Assembly (NCBI RefSeq): GCF_004843545.1
Contig: NZ_CP039457.1
Coordinates: forward strand, 1,144,501-1,208,500
Reading direction: 5' to 3'
Length of the DNA: 64,000 nt
Origin: Streptococcus pasteurianus
GTDB lineage: Bacteria > Bacillota > Bacilli > Lactobacillales > Streptococcaceae
In this document: positions 7,870-17,044 of the stretch, piece by piece
Layout of the letters: the number at the start of each line of letters is the position of its first letter
How positions within the stretch are numbered: the first letter of the stretch is position 1
Translations under genes and position numbers: made by a program
Notes under the pieces: generated by a model
Told to the model about the DNA's origin: nothing
Seen by the model: the letters and a program-made list of their open reading frames with translations, nothing else
The model's database searches: none

Positions 7870-9015
7870 ATGCTCTATGTTGGCATTGATGTCGCTAAGA
7901 ACAAACACGATGTGACAGTTATTGATGATACAGGAAAAACTGTTCTAAAACCTATCACTATTACAAACCGTAAACAAGGATTTGAACTACTTCATAATAC
8001 CTTGAAACAACTCAACCAGAATTGTCTTATCGCCATGGAAGATACCGGACATTATGCCTTAAATCTCTTAACATTCTTACATCAGAAAAATTATCAAATA
8101 TACACCTATAACCCTTTACTCATCAAAGAATTTACAAAATCTCTCTCACTTCGTAAAACGAAAACGGATAAGAAAGATGCACGTACAATAGCTCTTAAGT
8201 TACTTTCAGACCCTAATCGTGCCCTATTTATGCATGACAACAGGCAAGAAGAACTTAAAATTATGACACGTCACATGAATCGTTTAAAGAAACATCAATC
8301 AGATTGGAAAGTCCAATATACCAAGTGTTTAGATATTATTTTCCCTGAACTACATCAGGTCGTTACGAAGCACTCTGACTATGTTTATGAGTTGCTCAAA
8401 TGTTTTCCTTCTCCTGAGAAAATGGTAACTGCTGGCTTTAATAAACTTATTGAGATTAAACGATTAACAGCTAAACATGCATTGGATATTCTCAAACTAG
8501 CTCCAGATTCTATTGGCACAACTTCTTTTGCTCGTGAATTGGAATTGATTGAGATTATTGAAAATATCCAACACTACGAAAAACTCATCAAACAAGCTGA
8601 AAAGAAAATTGATGAGCTGATGGCTGAACTCAATTCGGTCATTACTACGGTACCAGGGATTAGTAACCGTCTAGGTTCTGTTATTCTATCTGAAATCAGA
8701 AATATTAATACTTTCAATAACCCAGCTCAACTCCAAGCTTTTGCAGGATTAGAACCAGCTATCTACCAATCTGGACAGTTAGATACTCGAGGGAAAATGG
8801 TCAAACGAGGGTCATCACATCTACGTTGGGCACTCATACAAGCTGCCATTAAAGTAGCTAGATACTCGCCTGCGTTTAAAGTTTATTTTAGAACCAAGTT
8901 AGCGCAAGGAAAACACTACAATGTCGCTATTTCTCATGTGGCTAAGAAACTCATTCGAGTGCTGTTTCATCTACTTCAGAACAATGAAGCCTCTGAAGAG
9001 GATAAACTAAGATAA
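7870..9015 (+). CDS. IS110-family transposase (DEDD, serine-containing C-domain)
   Basis: A 381-residue protein with CTGGAGG before ATG 7870. The N-terminal RuvC-like DEDD domain shows D7 (VGIDVAKNKHD), E57 (AMEDTGHY) and D100/D103 (KTDKKDAR). The C-terminal Transposase_20 domain begins near VPGISNRLGSVI and includes the conserved GSSHLRWALIQAA region that carries the catalytic serine in IS110-type recombinases. Length and domain order are complete, so the gene looks functional. Its codon use resembles the streptococcal host more than the surrounding element. Confidence 0.92.
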   Translation: MLYVGIDVAKNKHDVTVIDDTGKTVLKPITITNRKQGFELLHNTLKQLNQNCLIAMEDTGHYALNLLTFLHQKNYQIYTYNPLLIKEFTKSLSLRKTKTDKKDARTIALKLLSDPNRALFMHDNRQEELKIMTRHMNRLKKHQSDWKVQYTKCLDIIFPELHQVVTKHSDYVYELLKCFPSPEKMVTAGFNKLIEIKRLTAKHALDILKLAPDSIGTTSFARELELIEIIENIQHYEKLIKQAEKKIDELMAELNSVITTVPGISNRLGSVILSEIRNINTFNNPAQLQAFAGLEPAIYQSGQLDTRGKMVKRGSSHLRWALIQAAIKVARYSPAFKVYFRTKLAQGKHYNVAISHVAKKLIRVLFHLLQNNEASEEDKLR

Positions 9016-9121
9016 ACCAACAAAAACATAGATGAAAGACTTTTTAAAACTACTGTTTTAAAAAGCTTTTTGTCGTGCCTAAAACACGTTCTAAAATTTT
9101 TTAAAAAAAATTTAGAACAAA

Positions 9122-11004
9122 CTATTGACAACTCTTATAGTTTGTCTTTCGTTGGTTTCGCAGGTGGAAGCATGGAATAAAGACACCTTTCGCAATATCT
9201 TCCTTCCGGATTTCCTCTTTCTTCGCATCCATCTCTGCTTTCTTTTTCTCTTTGGTTCGTTCATAGTATTCCTGCTGTTTGCCATTTGCTTTTCTTTTCA
9301 GGTAATTTTGATGTAGCCTGTCTTTTCTGGCTTCCCTCTTTTTCATTTCTTCGATTTCTTCCGGTGTCAGCTCCACCTCTCCGAAGTGTGGTGGCAAATA
9401 CCGTCCGATGAAATTAAAATAGATTTCCACTTCCTGTGTTGTTTCAATACTGCCTTTCCGGTCACGCTCATGCACAACGATCTTCTCCACAAACTCATTC
9501 AGCATGTAAGTAGTCAGTTCCTCAAAATTCTGATACTTATCGACCATGGCAATGAACTTCTCCGCAGATCTGCGACCTTCCTCATAACCGGATAACTCTG
9601 CTTCCATTCCTGCGATCTCTGCTGATAACTCTTTCTGCTCTTTGGAATACTGTCCGTCCAGAATCGCATATCGTTCATCCGGCAGCTTGCCAAGAATGTT
9701 ATCCTCATAAATCCGGCAGAGCAGTTTTTCCAGATCCTGCACACGTTTCTGTGCTTCTGACAGTCTGCTTTTCAGTCTTGTGATCTCACTGGACTGCTGT
9801 GAGGTCTGTGCCTTTCTCACCGTCTCTATGAACTCCTCCCAGTTCAACTGGGAATATTCTGCAATCGCCTTTAAAAGCTCCTTAATCAGCTCCATGACCA
9901 CATCTGCGTTGATCCTGTGCTGTGTCGGGCAGAGTGTTCCAACCGGAACTTTTGAATAGGCAGAACAGGTATACTGTGGGACTCTTTTTCCATTGTTTAC
10001 CCGGTGGACATACATTTTTGCTCCACAATCTGCACAATACATCAGTCCCGTCAGGGGATGTGCTTCTCCCCATCCATCCGGGTATCTTCTCACATTGCTT
10101 CTGATCCGCTGGACGTTATCAAAGGTTTCCTGATCTATGATAGGCTCCTGTGTGTCCTCAAACACCGTCCACTGGTCTTCCCCTACATAATGGCTTTTCT
10201 TATCCTTAAAATGCTTTCTGGTTTTGAAGTTCACCATATGACCAAGATACTCCCGTTTCTTCAAAATTCCAGCGATAGTGGAAGAACTCCATCCATAAGG
10301 AGCTTTGATTTCATCCGCTCTGCCTTTCCATAAGCCAGCATCTTTTTTCGCCATATGCACCGCCGGAATTTCCACCTGTTCCTCTTTCAGAATCTTTGCG
10401 ATCTGATACGGTCCACGCCCGTCCATGGTCATATGAAAAATCCTCTGCACAATCTTTGCAGCTTCTTCATCAACGATCCAGTGGTCAGGATTATCCGGAT
10501 ATTTTAAATAGCCATACGGTGTTGTGCTGGCTACATGCTTGCCGGATTTTCCCTTTGCCTTAAGGTTGACTTGATCTTCTTACTGGTATCCCTTGCATAC
10601 CATTCATTCATAATATTCCAGAATGGTGTAAAATCATCATCTTCCCGAAAACTGTCTACATTTTCATTGACTGCGATCAGACGCACATTCTTCTGTCTGA
10701 GCAGTTCCATATATTGCCCGACCTTCAGATAATACCTTCCCATTCGGCTCATATCTTTAATCAGGATCGTCCCAACTTTCCCGGACTCCACTTCTTTCAT
10801 CATGGCAAGAAAGCCGGGGCGGTCAAATCTTGTACCGGAAATTCCATCGTCTGTAAAATGAATCAGATTGGTAAAGCCATGCTCTTTCGCATACTGTTCC
10901 AAGAGCTTTTTCTGATTGGAAATACTGTTGGACTCTCCGTTTAATTCATCATCACGACTAAGACGCTCATACAACACTGTCATGAATCCCTGTGTCTGTG
11001 CCAT
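9122..11004 (-). pseudogene. Large serine recombinase (TnpX-like), split by a one-base frameshift
   Basis: The first frame, from ATG 11004, encodes the catalytic domain: YERLSRDDEL with the catalytic Ser, then SISNQKKLLEQYA, DDGISGTRFDRPGF and LIKDMSRMGR. It breaks at about 10560, where KKIKST should be followed by F-KAKG; one T is missing. The next frame continues as KAKGKSGKHVASTTPYGYLKYPDN and then through the recombinase domain, the zinc ribbon CADCGAKM...C...C and a coiled-coil tail. The extreme C-terminus may hold a second frameshift. This is the integrase type of Tn4451/CTn elements and lies near an end of the element. Loss of the full-length protein would immobilise it. Confidence 0.88.
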
Positions 11005-11403
11005 TCTCTGACGCCATCCTTTCTTTCATTTGGCTCCTGTTTTCACCCCATATCCGTTCCTGTACCAGGTCCCGATGTTTCCGGGACGTATTTTCCAGAA
11101 AATTCTCTGGTATCACTATGAGCAGGCTATTCTGTTGCCAAAGTTCGTGTAAGAAACCGAAAAATTCCTTACACATAACCCATTGCTCAGACGCCTTTTT
11201 ACAGGATCGCAATATAACTTCTCTCATTTTCATGGATTTCTTGTCGGTAAAAAAGTTTCCTACACTAAACACATGTGGGAGAGGGTAAAAAGTAATATTG
11301 CTTTGAAATGTTTTAAAAAAAATACAATTTTGCCCTTTGAGGTAAAAAAATAAGCCTCAAGAGACTTTTTAATCAATTAGGAGCTCCATTTCTCTAAAAT
11401 TGA
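11005..11403. other. Element/chromosome border zone without a convincing gene
   Basis: Composition changes from GC-richer element DNA to very AT-rich DNA near 11280-11300, so the right end of the integrative element probably lies in this stretch. A minus-strand frame here (to 11272) overlaps the recombinase start and has no recognisable features. An inverted repeat pairs 11359-11375 with 11405-11421 (9 bp, a 2-base mismatch, then 6 bp). No attachment core could be defined without the left end. Confidence 0.4.
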
Positions 11404-11458
11404 GTGATTAAGAAGTCTCTTCAAACTTACTACACCTTGTACAATATTGTTTTTGTCG

Positions 11459-12529
11459 GAAAGTTCTAAAATGAAGTTAGCCACCTAAGGGTATCAAAAA
11501 ACATCTCAGAGAGATATAATTGTAATCACCACAACAACAATTAGAAAGACTCTGAGATGCAAAACTATTATACACCAAAAAGTAAACATTTAACACTAAC
11601 TGAACGTAGAATGATTGAACGTTGGCTTCAAGAAGGGCTCTCAAACCGTGAAATCGCTAGGAGATTAGCTAAAGCTCCTCAAACCATTCACAACGAAGTC
11701 AAACGTGGTCAGGTTAGACAACAAGTGCGTAAAGGAAAATTTGAAGTGATCTACTCAGCTGATTTTGCTCAAAAAGCCTATCAAAACAATCGCAAACGTT
11801 CTGTTAAACAAGTCTCCCTAACCAAGGGACTCAAAGAAAAGATAACTCACTACATCGAACAGAAATACTCTCCCGAGATGATGATAAAGTCAAAAGGGAT
11901 ACCTGTTCCCATCTCTACCATTTACTACTGGATTCATCATGGACACTTAGGATTGACCAAGGCTGATATGCTTTATCCTCGACAAGAGAAAGCTAAGAAA
12001 AAGCATGCTAGTCCCAATTTTAAGCCAGCTGGAAAGTCTATTGAGGAACGACCAGAAAGCATTAATAAGCGTGAGAATATCGGTGATTTTGAAATTGATA
12101 CAGTTATTCAAACACGGGCAAAAAACGAGTGTCTGTTGACTCTAACCGATAGAAAGAGTCGTTATCAAATCATTCGACTCATTCCCGATAAGTCCGCGTT
12201 TTCAGTCAATCAAGCTCTGAAAGCAATCCTCAAGGATTATCAAATGAACTCTATCACAGCTGATAACGGGGCTGAGTTCAGTCGTTTAGCAGAAGTTTTT
12301 GACCCTACTCATATCTACTATGCCCACCCGTATTCTTCTTGGGAGCGTGGTACTAATGAGAATCATAATAGACTCATCCGGCGTTGGTTGCCTAAGGGAA
12401 GCAAAAATGCGACTCAACAACAAGTCGCATTTATTGAAAACTGGATTAACAACTATCCAAAGAAACTATTCAATTATAAATCTCCTAAAGAGTTTTTACA
12501 GACTGGCTAATTTGAACTTGAAATTTGGC
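11459..12529 (+). mobile_element. IS30-family insertion sequence (IS1239-like)
   Basis: The element is bounded by a 15-base direct repeat (ATATTGTTTTTGTCG) at 11444-11458 and 12530-12544, giving an element of about 1071 bp. Its ends are imperfect inverted repeats of about 26 bp sharing the inner TTAGCCA block. The single transposase gene fills most of it. The family assignment is secure; the IS1239 name is by memory of streptococcal elements. Confidence 0.85.
11557..12510 (+). CDS. IS30-family transposase
   Basis: A 317-residue protein. The N-terminal helix-turn-helix begins LTLTERRMIERWLQEG and includes LSNREIARRLAKAPQTI. The C-terminal integrase core has the DDE residues in GDFEIDTVI, ITADNGAEF and the final Glu in WERGTNENHNRLIRRWLPKG, all characteristic of IS30 enzymes. 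It appears complete. It sits in the same orientation as the MFS gene it interrupts. Confidence 0.95.
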   Translation: MQNYYTPKSKHLTLTERRMIERWLQEGLSNREIARRLAKAPQTIHNEVKRGQVRQQVRKGKFEVIYSADFAQKAYQNNRKRSVKQVSLTKGLKEKITHYIEQKYSPEMMIKSKGIPVPISTIYYWIHHGHLGLTKADMLYPRQEKAKKKHASPNFKPAGKSIEERPESINKRENIGDFEIDTVIQTRAKNECLLTLTDRKSRYQIIRLIPDKSAFSVNQALKAILKDYQMNSITADNGAEFSRLAEVFDPTHIYYAHPYSSWERGTNENHNRLIRRWLPKGSKNATQQQVAFIENWINNYPKKLFNYKSPKEFLQTG

Positions 12530-13696
12530 ATATTGTTTTTGTCGTCTATGCTGCTACCGTTTTTCATTCAAAAATTATGGTGAGTATTGCTAATGTGACA
12601 ATGGTCGTTCCGACGCTCTTTACCATTTGGATTGGAATAAAAGCTGACCAAACCCAAGCTAAAAAGAAATGGATTATTATCACAGGTTTCGTTCAAGCAA
12701 TTATTTTTACATTCTTAGCTTTCATAATCAATGAGCCTAGTTTGCTTGCTTTTTCTTTTATTTGTCTGTTTAATATGCTTAGTGATATGCTAAGTGACTT
12801 TTCAAATGGTCTGCGGATGCCCATTATTCAGAAATACATTCGCCAAGAAGATTTAATCGAAGCCTATTCCTTTACACAATTCATCTCTTACGTCTGCAAT
12901 TTTTCTGGACAAGCCTTGGGCATCTGGTTGTTAACGGTTTCTAAGCAGAACTTTTCACTTGTCGCACTCATTAATGCGCTATCATTTTTACTATCAGCAC
13001 TAGTGGTATTACTCATCAAAGATAACGTCAATTATGATGTCTTGGCCAATGGAAAAAAACAGTCATTAAAAGAGCAATTTTCAGCTTTATACCATAATGT
13101 GATGCTGATTTTCAATGAAGCTAGTACAGCAGATTTTAGTCGGCTGCTTCTGTCAATTCTTTGCTTAAATATGCTTGCTGGCTCACTTAATGCCATTTAT
13201 AATATTTGGCTACTGACTGCCAAAATCGGTCACCTTTCTTACAGCCAAGCGCTACTTCTTATTGAGTTTATCTTAGTTGGAGGTATTCTGATAGGAAGCT
13301 TAACGCCACACGATTACTTTTCTAAGAAATCAGTTAGGGAGTTGCTAAAAATTAATGCCGTTATTTTCTTTCTCGTTGGTCTGTCTAACCTCATTCACCT
13401 ACCGTTAATTTTCGGTGTGCTGCTACTAGCATTCGCGAGTTATCTGGTGGGAAAAGTCAATCCTAAAATTAATTCTCTATTACTAAGCAAACTTCCTGCT
13501 AATACCTTAGCACAGACGAATAATTTCTTGTCTTTTTTATTCACCTTGTCACTTCCTGTCGGAACCGTTTTATTTAGCAGCTTATCTTCGTGGAACATCA
13601 CATTCACTTGGCTTACATTTCTTATTGTAGCAGTCATTATCTTTAGATTCTCAACACCGAGCAAAACAATTAATACTGATTAAAAATCTTGCTAAA

Positions 13697-13728
13697 AAGG
13701 AACCTGAGTTTTGTCTCAGATTCCTTTT
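13697..13728. terminator. Bidirectional terminator between MFS gene and pcrA
   Basis: An AAAGGAACCTGAG / CTCAGATTCCTTT hairpin with A-rich and T-rich flanks sits between the convergent MFS and pcrA genes and can serve both. Confidence 0.75.
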
Positions 13729-13741
13729 GATTTACACTTGT

Positions 13742-16057
13742 TTATTTCTTCTCAATCGGTGCGACGCTGGCTAGTAGTTTTTTAAGCCCAACTTCTGGGA
13801 AATTGATTTTAAGTTCTTGTGTTTTTCCACTTCCTGTAACGGCTAGAACGGTACCATCACCCCATTTTTTATGGTGAGCAATGTCACCAATTTGCCAATC
13901 GACCGCTTCTTTTGAAGCGCTAGCTGATTGACCAACTGGAACAGCTTTGCCAGCTTTTGAAAATGGCTGCGCTCCACGACTTGATGTTGGTTGAACTTTT
14001 GCTTTACGTGCTTGAAGAGCTTGCTGTAAGCTCATGCCTTGTCCGAAAGTCAATTGCTCATCACTACTATTGCTATATCGAACACCAAATGATGAATTAG
14101 CTGGACGCGCTAAACCTTGGTATTGCAATAATTCGTCATCAATTTCACGAATAAAACGTGACGGACGGTTATAGCTTGTCTTACCAAACAAAGTACGTGT
14201 GTTAGCATTGGTTACAAAAAGCAATTGCTCTGCACGTGTAATCCCAACGTAAGCCAAACGGCGTTCTTCTTCTAATTCATCTTGGTCCTCGGCGGCACGA
14301 GAAAGTGGAAAGACGCCTTCTTCCATACCAATCAAGAAAACAATTGGAAATTCCAACCCCTTGGCAGCGTGCAAAGTCATCAAGGTCACTTCTGCAGTTT
14401 CCGCATCACCGTCATCGGTATCAGCAATCAAAGCCAAATCATTTAAGAAACGACTTAGTTTGTCAATACCAGCTTCATCTTCTGGGGCATCTTCTTGATT
14501 ATCATCAAAATTCTTAGTTACAGTCAAGAATTCTTCGATATTTTCAATACGCGCTTGGCTTTCAAGGGTATTTTGCACACGAAGGGCATCAAGGTAACCA
14601 GTTTTGTCAAGAACAGCTTCGACCAATTCTGTAACAGTCATCTGGTCTAAGTCATCACGAAATTTCATGAGCAGATTCGCCAAATCCCAAACCGCTTGTG
14701 CTGCTTTTCCTTTTACGCCAGAAAGCATGATATTAGCAGATGCATCTAACAAACTCATGTTTTGCATATTGGCAAAATCACGAATTTTTTCAAGGGTACC
14801 AGGACCAACGCCACGTTTTGGTTCGTTGACGATACGTTCATAACTGATATTATCCGCAGTATTTGCAATCACATTGAGGTATGAAATCACATCACGAATT
14901 TCCTTACGGCTGTAAAATTTTGTTCCACCAACCATTGTATAAGGAATGTTTGATTTTAACAAAGCTTCTTCAATGGTACGTGATTGCGCATTAGTACGGT
15001 ATAGAACTGCAAAATCTTTGAAGTTCTTGCCTTCTTCGCGGACAATATTGTCAATCGTAGAAGCGACAAAGACTGCTTCTTCACGTTCATCACGCGCACG
15101 GTAATAGACAATCTGCTCACCGTCAGCATTTTGCGTCCACAATTTTTTCGGACGACGATTGCGATTGTTATTAATCACCGCGTTTGCTGCTTGCAAGATT
15201 TTCTTGGTTGAACGATAATTTTCTTCCAATAGAACAACTTTTGCTTCTGGATAATCCTTTTCAAAATCAAGGATATTTTGCATATCTGCACCACGCCAAC
15301 CATAAATGGATTGATCAGCATCACCAACAACACAGATATTCTTAAAACGAGACGCCAAAAGTTTCACCAATTGATATTGCGCATGGTTAGTATCTTGATA
15401 CTCATCTACATGAATGTATTGGTAGCGTTGTTGGTAATAAGCCAAAACATCAGGATTTTGGTCAAACAAACGAAGCGTTAACATGATAAGGTCATCAAAA
15501 TCCATTGCTTCGCTGCGGCGCAATTCTTCTTGATAAGCCTTATAACATTTGGCAACAATTTGCGTGTACATGTCACCTGCTTGATTTTCATAAGCTACCT
15601 CATCAAGCAAATCATTTTTGGCATTTGAAATCGTCCCAAGAATCGCACGTTCATTCCATTTCTTAGGGTCGAGATTCAGATTTTTTAAAATACGTTTCAT
15701 GAGCGTTCGCTGCTCACCTGGGTCAACAATCGTAAAATTGCGATTATAGCCAATGTGGTCAGCATCACGACGCAAAATTCGCACACACATGCTATGGAAA
15801 GTTGCAATCAACGTATCAGCCGTCGCAGGATTTAACGCCATAGCACGTTCACGCATTTCACGCGCCGCTTTATTCGTAAAGGTAATCGCAAGGATATTCC
15901 AAGGATTTACAAATTTTTCATCAATTAAGTAAGCAATACGATGCGTTAAAACACGTGTCTTACCAGAACCAGCTCCCGCCATGATTAAAAGCGGACCGTC
16001 CGTTGTCTTAACAGCCTCTGCCTGCTTGTCATTCATACCATTTAGTAAAGGATTCAT
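13742..16057 (-). CDS. pcrA: ATP-dependent DNA helicase PcrA/UvrD
   Basis: A 771-residue superfamily 1 helicase. Motif I is GAGSGKT at about residue 28, motif II DEYQDTN, motif III GDADQSIYGWRGAD, and motif VI VGITRAEQLLF. The last 100 residues form the PcrA-type low-complexity linker and a C-terminal Tudor-like domain (DWQIGDIAHHKKWGDGTVLAV), which contacts RNA polymerase in PcrA. It unwinds DNA in repair and removes RecA or stalled transcription complexes. Length is normal. It is a core streptococcal gene and marks the return to the chromosomal backbone after the mobile region. Confidence 0.95.
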   Translation of the reverse strand: MNPLLNGMNDKQAEAVKTTDGPLLIMAGAGSGKTRVLTHRIAYLIDEKFVNPWNILAITFTNKAAREMRERAMALNPATADTLIATFHSMCVRILRRDADHIGYNRNFTIVDPGEQRTLMKRILKNLNLDPKKWNERAILGTISNAKNDLLDEVAYENQAGDMYTQIVAKCYKAYQEELRRSEAMDFDDLIMLTLRLFDQNPDVLAYYQQRYQYIHVDEYQDTNHAQYQLVKLLASRFKNICVVGDADQSIYGWRGADMQNILDFEKDYPEAKVVLLEENYRSTKKILQAANAVINNNRNRRPKKLWTQNADGEQIVYYRARDEREEAVFVASTIDNIVREEGKNFKDFAVLYRTNAQSRTIEEALLKSNIPYTMVGGTKFYSRKEIRDVISYLNVIANTADNISYERIVNEPKRGVGPGTLEKIRDFANMQNMSLLDASANIMLSGVKGKAAQAVWDLANLLMKFRDDLDQMTVTELVEAVLDKTGYLDALRVQNTLESQARIENIEEFLTVTKNFDDNQEDAPEDEAGIDKLSRFLNDLALIADTDDGDAETAEVTLMTLHAAKGLEFPIVFLIGMEEGVFPLSRAAEDQDELEEERRLAYVGITRAEQLLFVTNANTRTLFGKTSYNRPSRFIREIDDELLQYQGLARPANSSFGVRYSNSSDEQLTFGQGMSLQQALQARKAKVQPTSSRGAQPFSKAGKAVPVGQSASASKEAVDWQIGDIAHHKKWGDGTVLAVTGSGKTQELKINFPEVGLKKLLASVAPIEKK

Positions 16058-16580
16058 CGTAAAATACCACGGATGTCACTATTTCGCTAAATAAGCAAAT
16101 TATCCGAGTTTTATTCCTCTCTAGATTAATTAGTCATATAAAATAATGCTTATCTATTGTACCATTTTTTGGAAAATAGTGTTGGCTGGTTTCACTTTGT
16201 TTGGCAAATTTTTAAGAAATAAGTCTGAAATACTTCCCGTTGCCACTTGGTCAAAATTAGTCTGCCAAATCCTCAATAATTGTCAAAATGAGCTGGTCAT
16301 TCTTTCTCCCAGTAAAGGACAAGAATCAGACTTGCATTTCATCTTGCATATTCAAAGTGAGCTATCTGAACAAACAGTTTGACAATTGGCTAAAAAACAT
16401 GGTTGTAGATGACACCATTATCGCGCTATTATCGTTGCCAAAATACATAGTCTGACAAGGATTTTATTGTTAATTATGTCAATATCACGTCATATGACAT
16501 TGACAAGATTATTAATATTTGTTGCAAATTATTCCTTTATTATTGCATAAAATAGCACTTTTCCCAAACATTACAAAAAA
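16058..16580. other. Intergenic stretch, no supported gene
   Basis: This AT-rich region upstream of pcrA holds a plus-strand frame at 16146-16382 with no good ribosome binding site and no recognisable family features. I see nothing else that can be supported until the promoter of the glycine riboswitch transcript. Confidence 0.4.
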
Positions 16581-16585
16581 TACTA

Positions 16586-16614
16586 TTGACAAAGTTCGGA
16601 TTTTACTTTAATAT
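16586..16614 (+). promoter_or_regulatory. Sigma-70 type promoter of the glycine riboswitch transcript
   Basis: TTGACA at 16586-16591 and TAATAT at 16609-16614 are separated by 17 bases, immediately upstream of the riboswitch. Confidence 0.8.
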
Positions 16615-16639
16615 AGTAAACAAATTAATAGCAAACCGA

Positions 16640-16910
16640 ATGATGTCATTCAGGAGAAGAAAGCTTGCCTTTCGCCGAAGGAGTTACGCTCTCAGGTGTC
16701 ATAGACAGGACTGGGTGACGGACGGACTTCTGGAGAGGCCTTGTTATCAAATGCTTTGATGACAGCTAGAATTTCCACTAGAGTCAGTAGTGTTTTTAAG
16801 GACTTTGTATTACCTACTGATGCTAATTGGGTTATCTAGATTAGGCGCCGAAGGGGCAAGGTTGACTTTGTCAACTCAAACTCTCAGGCAAAAGGACAGA
16901 AGATAAGAAT
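16640..16910 (+). ncRNA. Tandem glycine riboswitch
   Basis: Two glycine aptamers lie in series. The first has CAGGAGAAGAAAG, then CGCCGAAGGAGTTACGCTCTCAGG and ends near CATAGACAGGACT. The second starts with CTGGAGAGGCC and has the long P-stem region, then GGCGCCGAAGGGGCAAGG and CTCTCAGGCAAAAGGACAGA. The CGCCGAAGG and CTCTCAGG...GGACAGA blocks are signatures of this riboswitch. A terminator hairpin follows at 16961-16988, so control is probably by transcription termination. The regulated gene is an AGCS symporter, consistent with glycine or alanine uptake control. Confidence 0.93.
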
Positions 16911-16960
16911 AGATTCACAGGCGAGCATTAGGCTTGCTAAGTCTTCTTATCACTTTTCAG

Positions 16961-16988
16961 GAGTTATCTTTTTTAGATAACTCTTTTT
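16961..16988 (+). terminator. Riboswitch expression-platform terminator
   Basis: GAGTTATCT / AGATAACTC hairpin followed by TTTTTCT lies between the riboswitch and the symporter ATG. A competing hairpin (GCGAGC.../GCTTGC) sits just upstream and could take part in the switch. Confidence 0.8.
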
Positions 16989-17044
16989 CTATTTCTATTG
17001 GCATCTTTGGCGCTATATTTAAAATGGGGAGACTATTTCTTTTT

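Larger units (their letters stand above)
7622..9121 (+). mobile_element. IS110-family insertion sequence (ends approximate)
   Basis: A plus-strand transposase gene with AT-rich flanks interrupts a minus-strand element module. To the left lies the N-truncated VirE gene and to the right the 3' end of the recombinase gene. A palindromic AT-rich segment (GTTCTAAA ... TTTAGAAC) is present near 9090-9118. IS110 members lack classical terminal repeats and make no target duplication, so exact borders cannot be read. Because the missing VirE N-terminus does not reappear on the other side, the insertion was probably accompanied by a deletion or rearrangement. Confidence 0.7.
11404..13683 (+). pseudogene. 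MFS transporter gene interrupted by an IS30 element
   Basis: Downstream of the IS the frame reads HIVFVVYAATVFHS and continues through 12577-13683 with about ten hydrophobic helices, as in MFS drug-efflux-like permeases. Upstream of the IS a frame reads LQTYYTLYNIVFV and ends at the IS. Removing the IS and one 15-base repeat joins them seamlessly as TYYTLYNIVFVVYAATVF. The original protein would have about 400 residues. The start is uncertain: a GTG at 11404 lies just after a stop codon and lacks a good ribosome binding site. An internal ATG at 12577 could give a truncated protein missing the first helix. Confidence 0.8.

Noticed and set aside
10967..11272. 101-codon frame upstream of the recombinase
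   Set aside because: It overlaps the recombinase start in a different frame and has no recognisable domain; kept only as part of the border zone.
11359..11421. Inverted repeat as the terminal repeat of the integrative element
   Set aside because: It overlaps the likely start of the MFS gene and no partner copy can be seen; serine recombinase elements do not need long terminal repeats.
16146..16382. 78-codon plus-strand frame upstream of the glycine riboswitch
   Set aside because: No ribosome binding site and no resemblance to known proteins; AT-rich chance ORF is likely.
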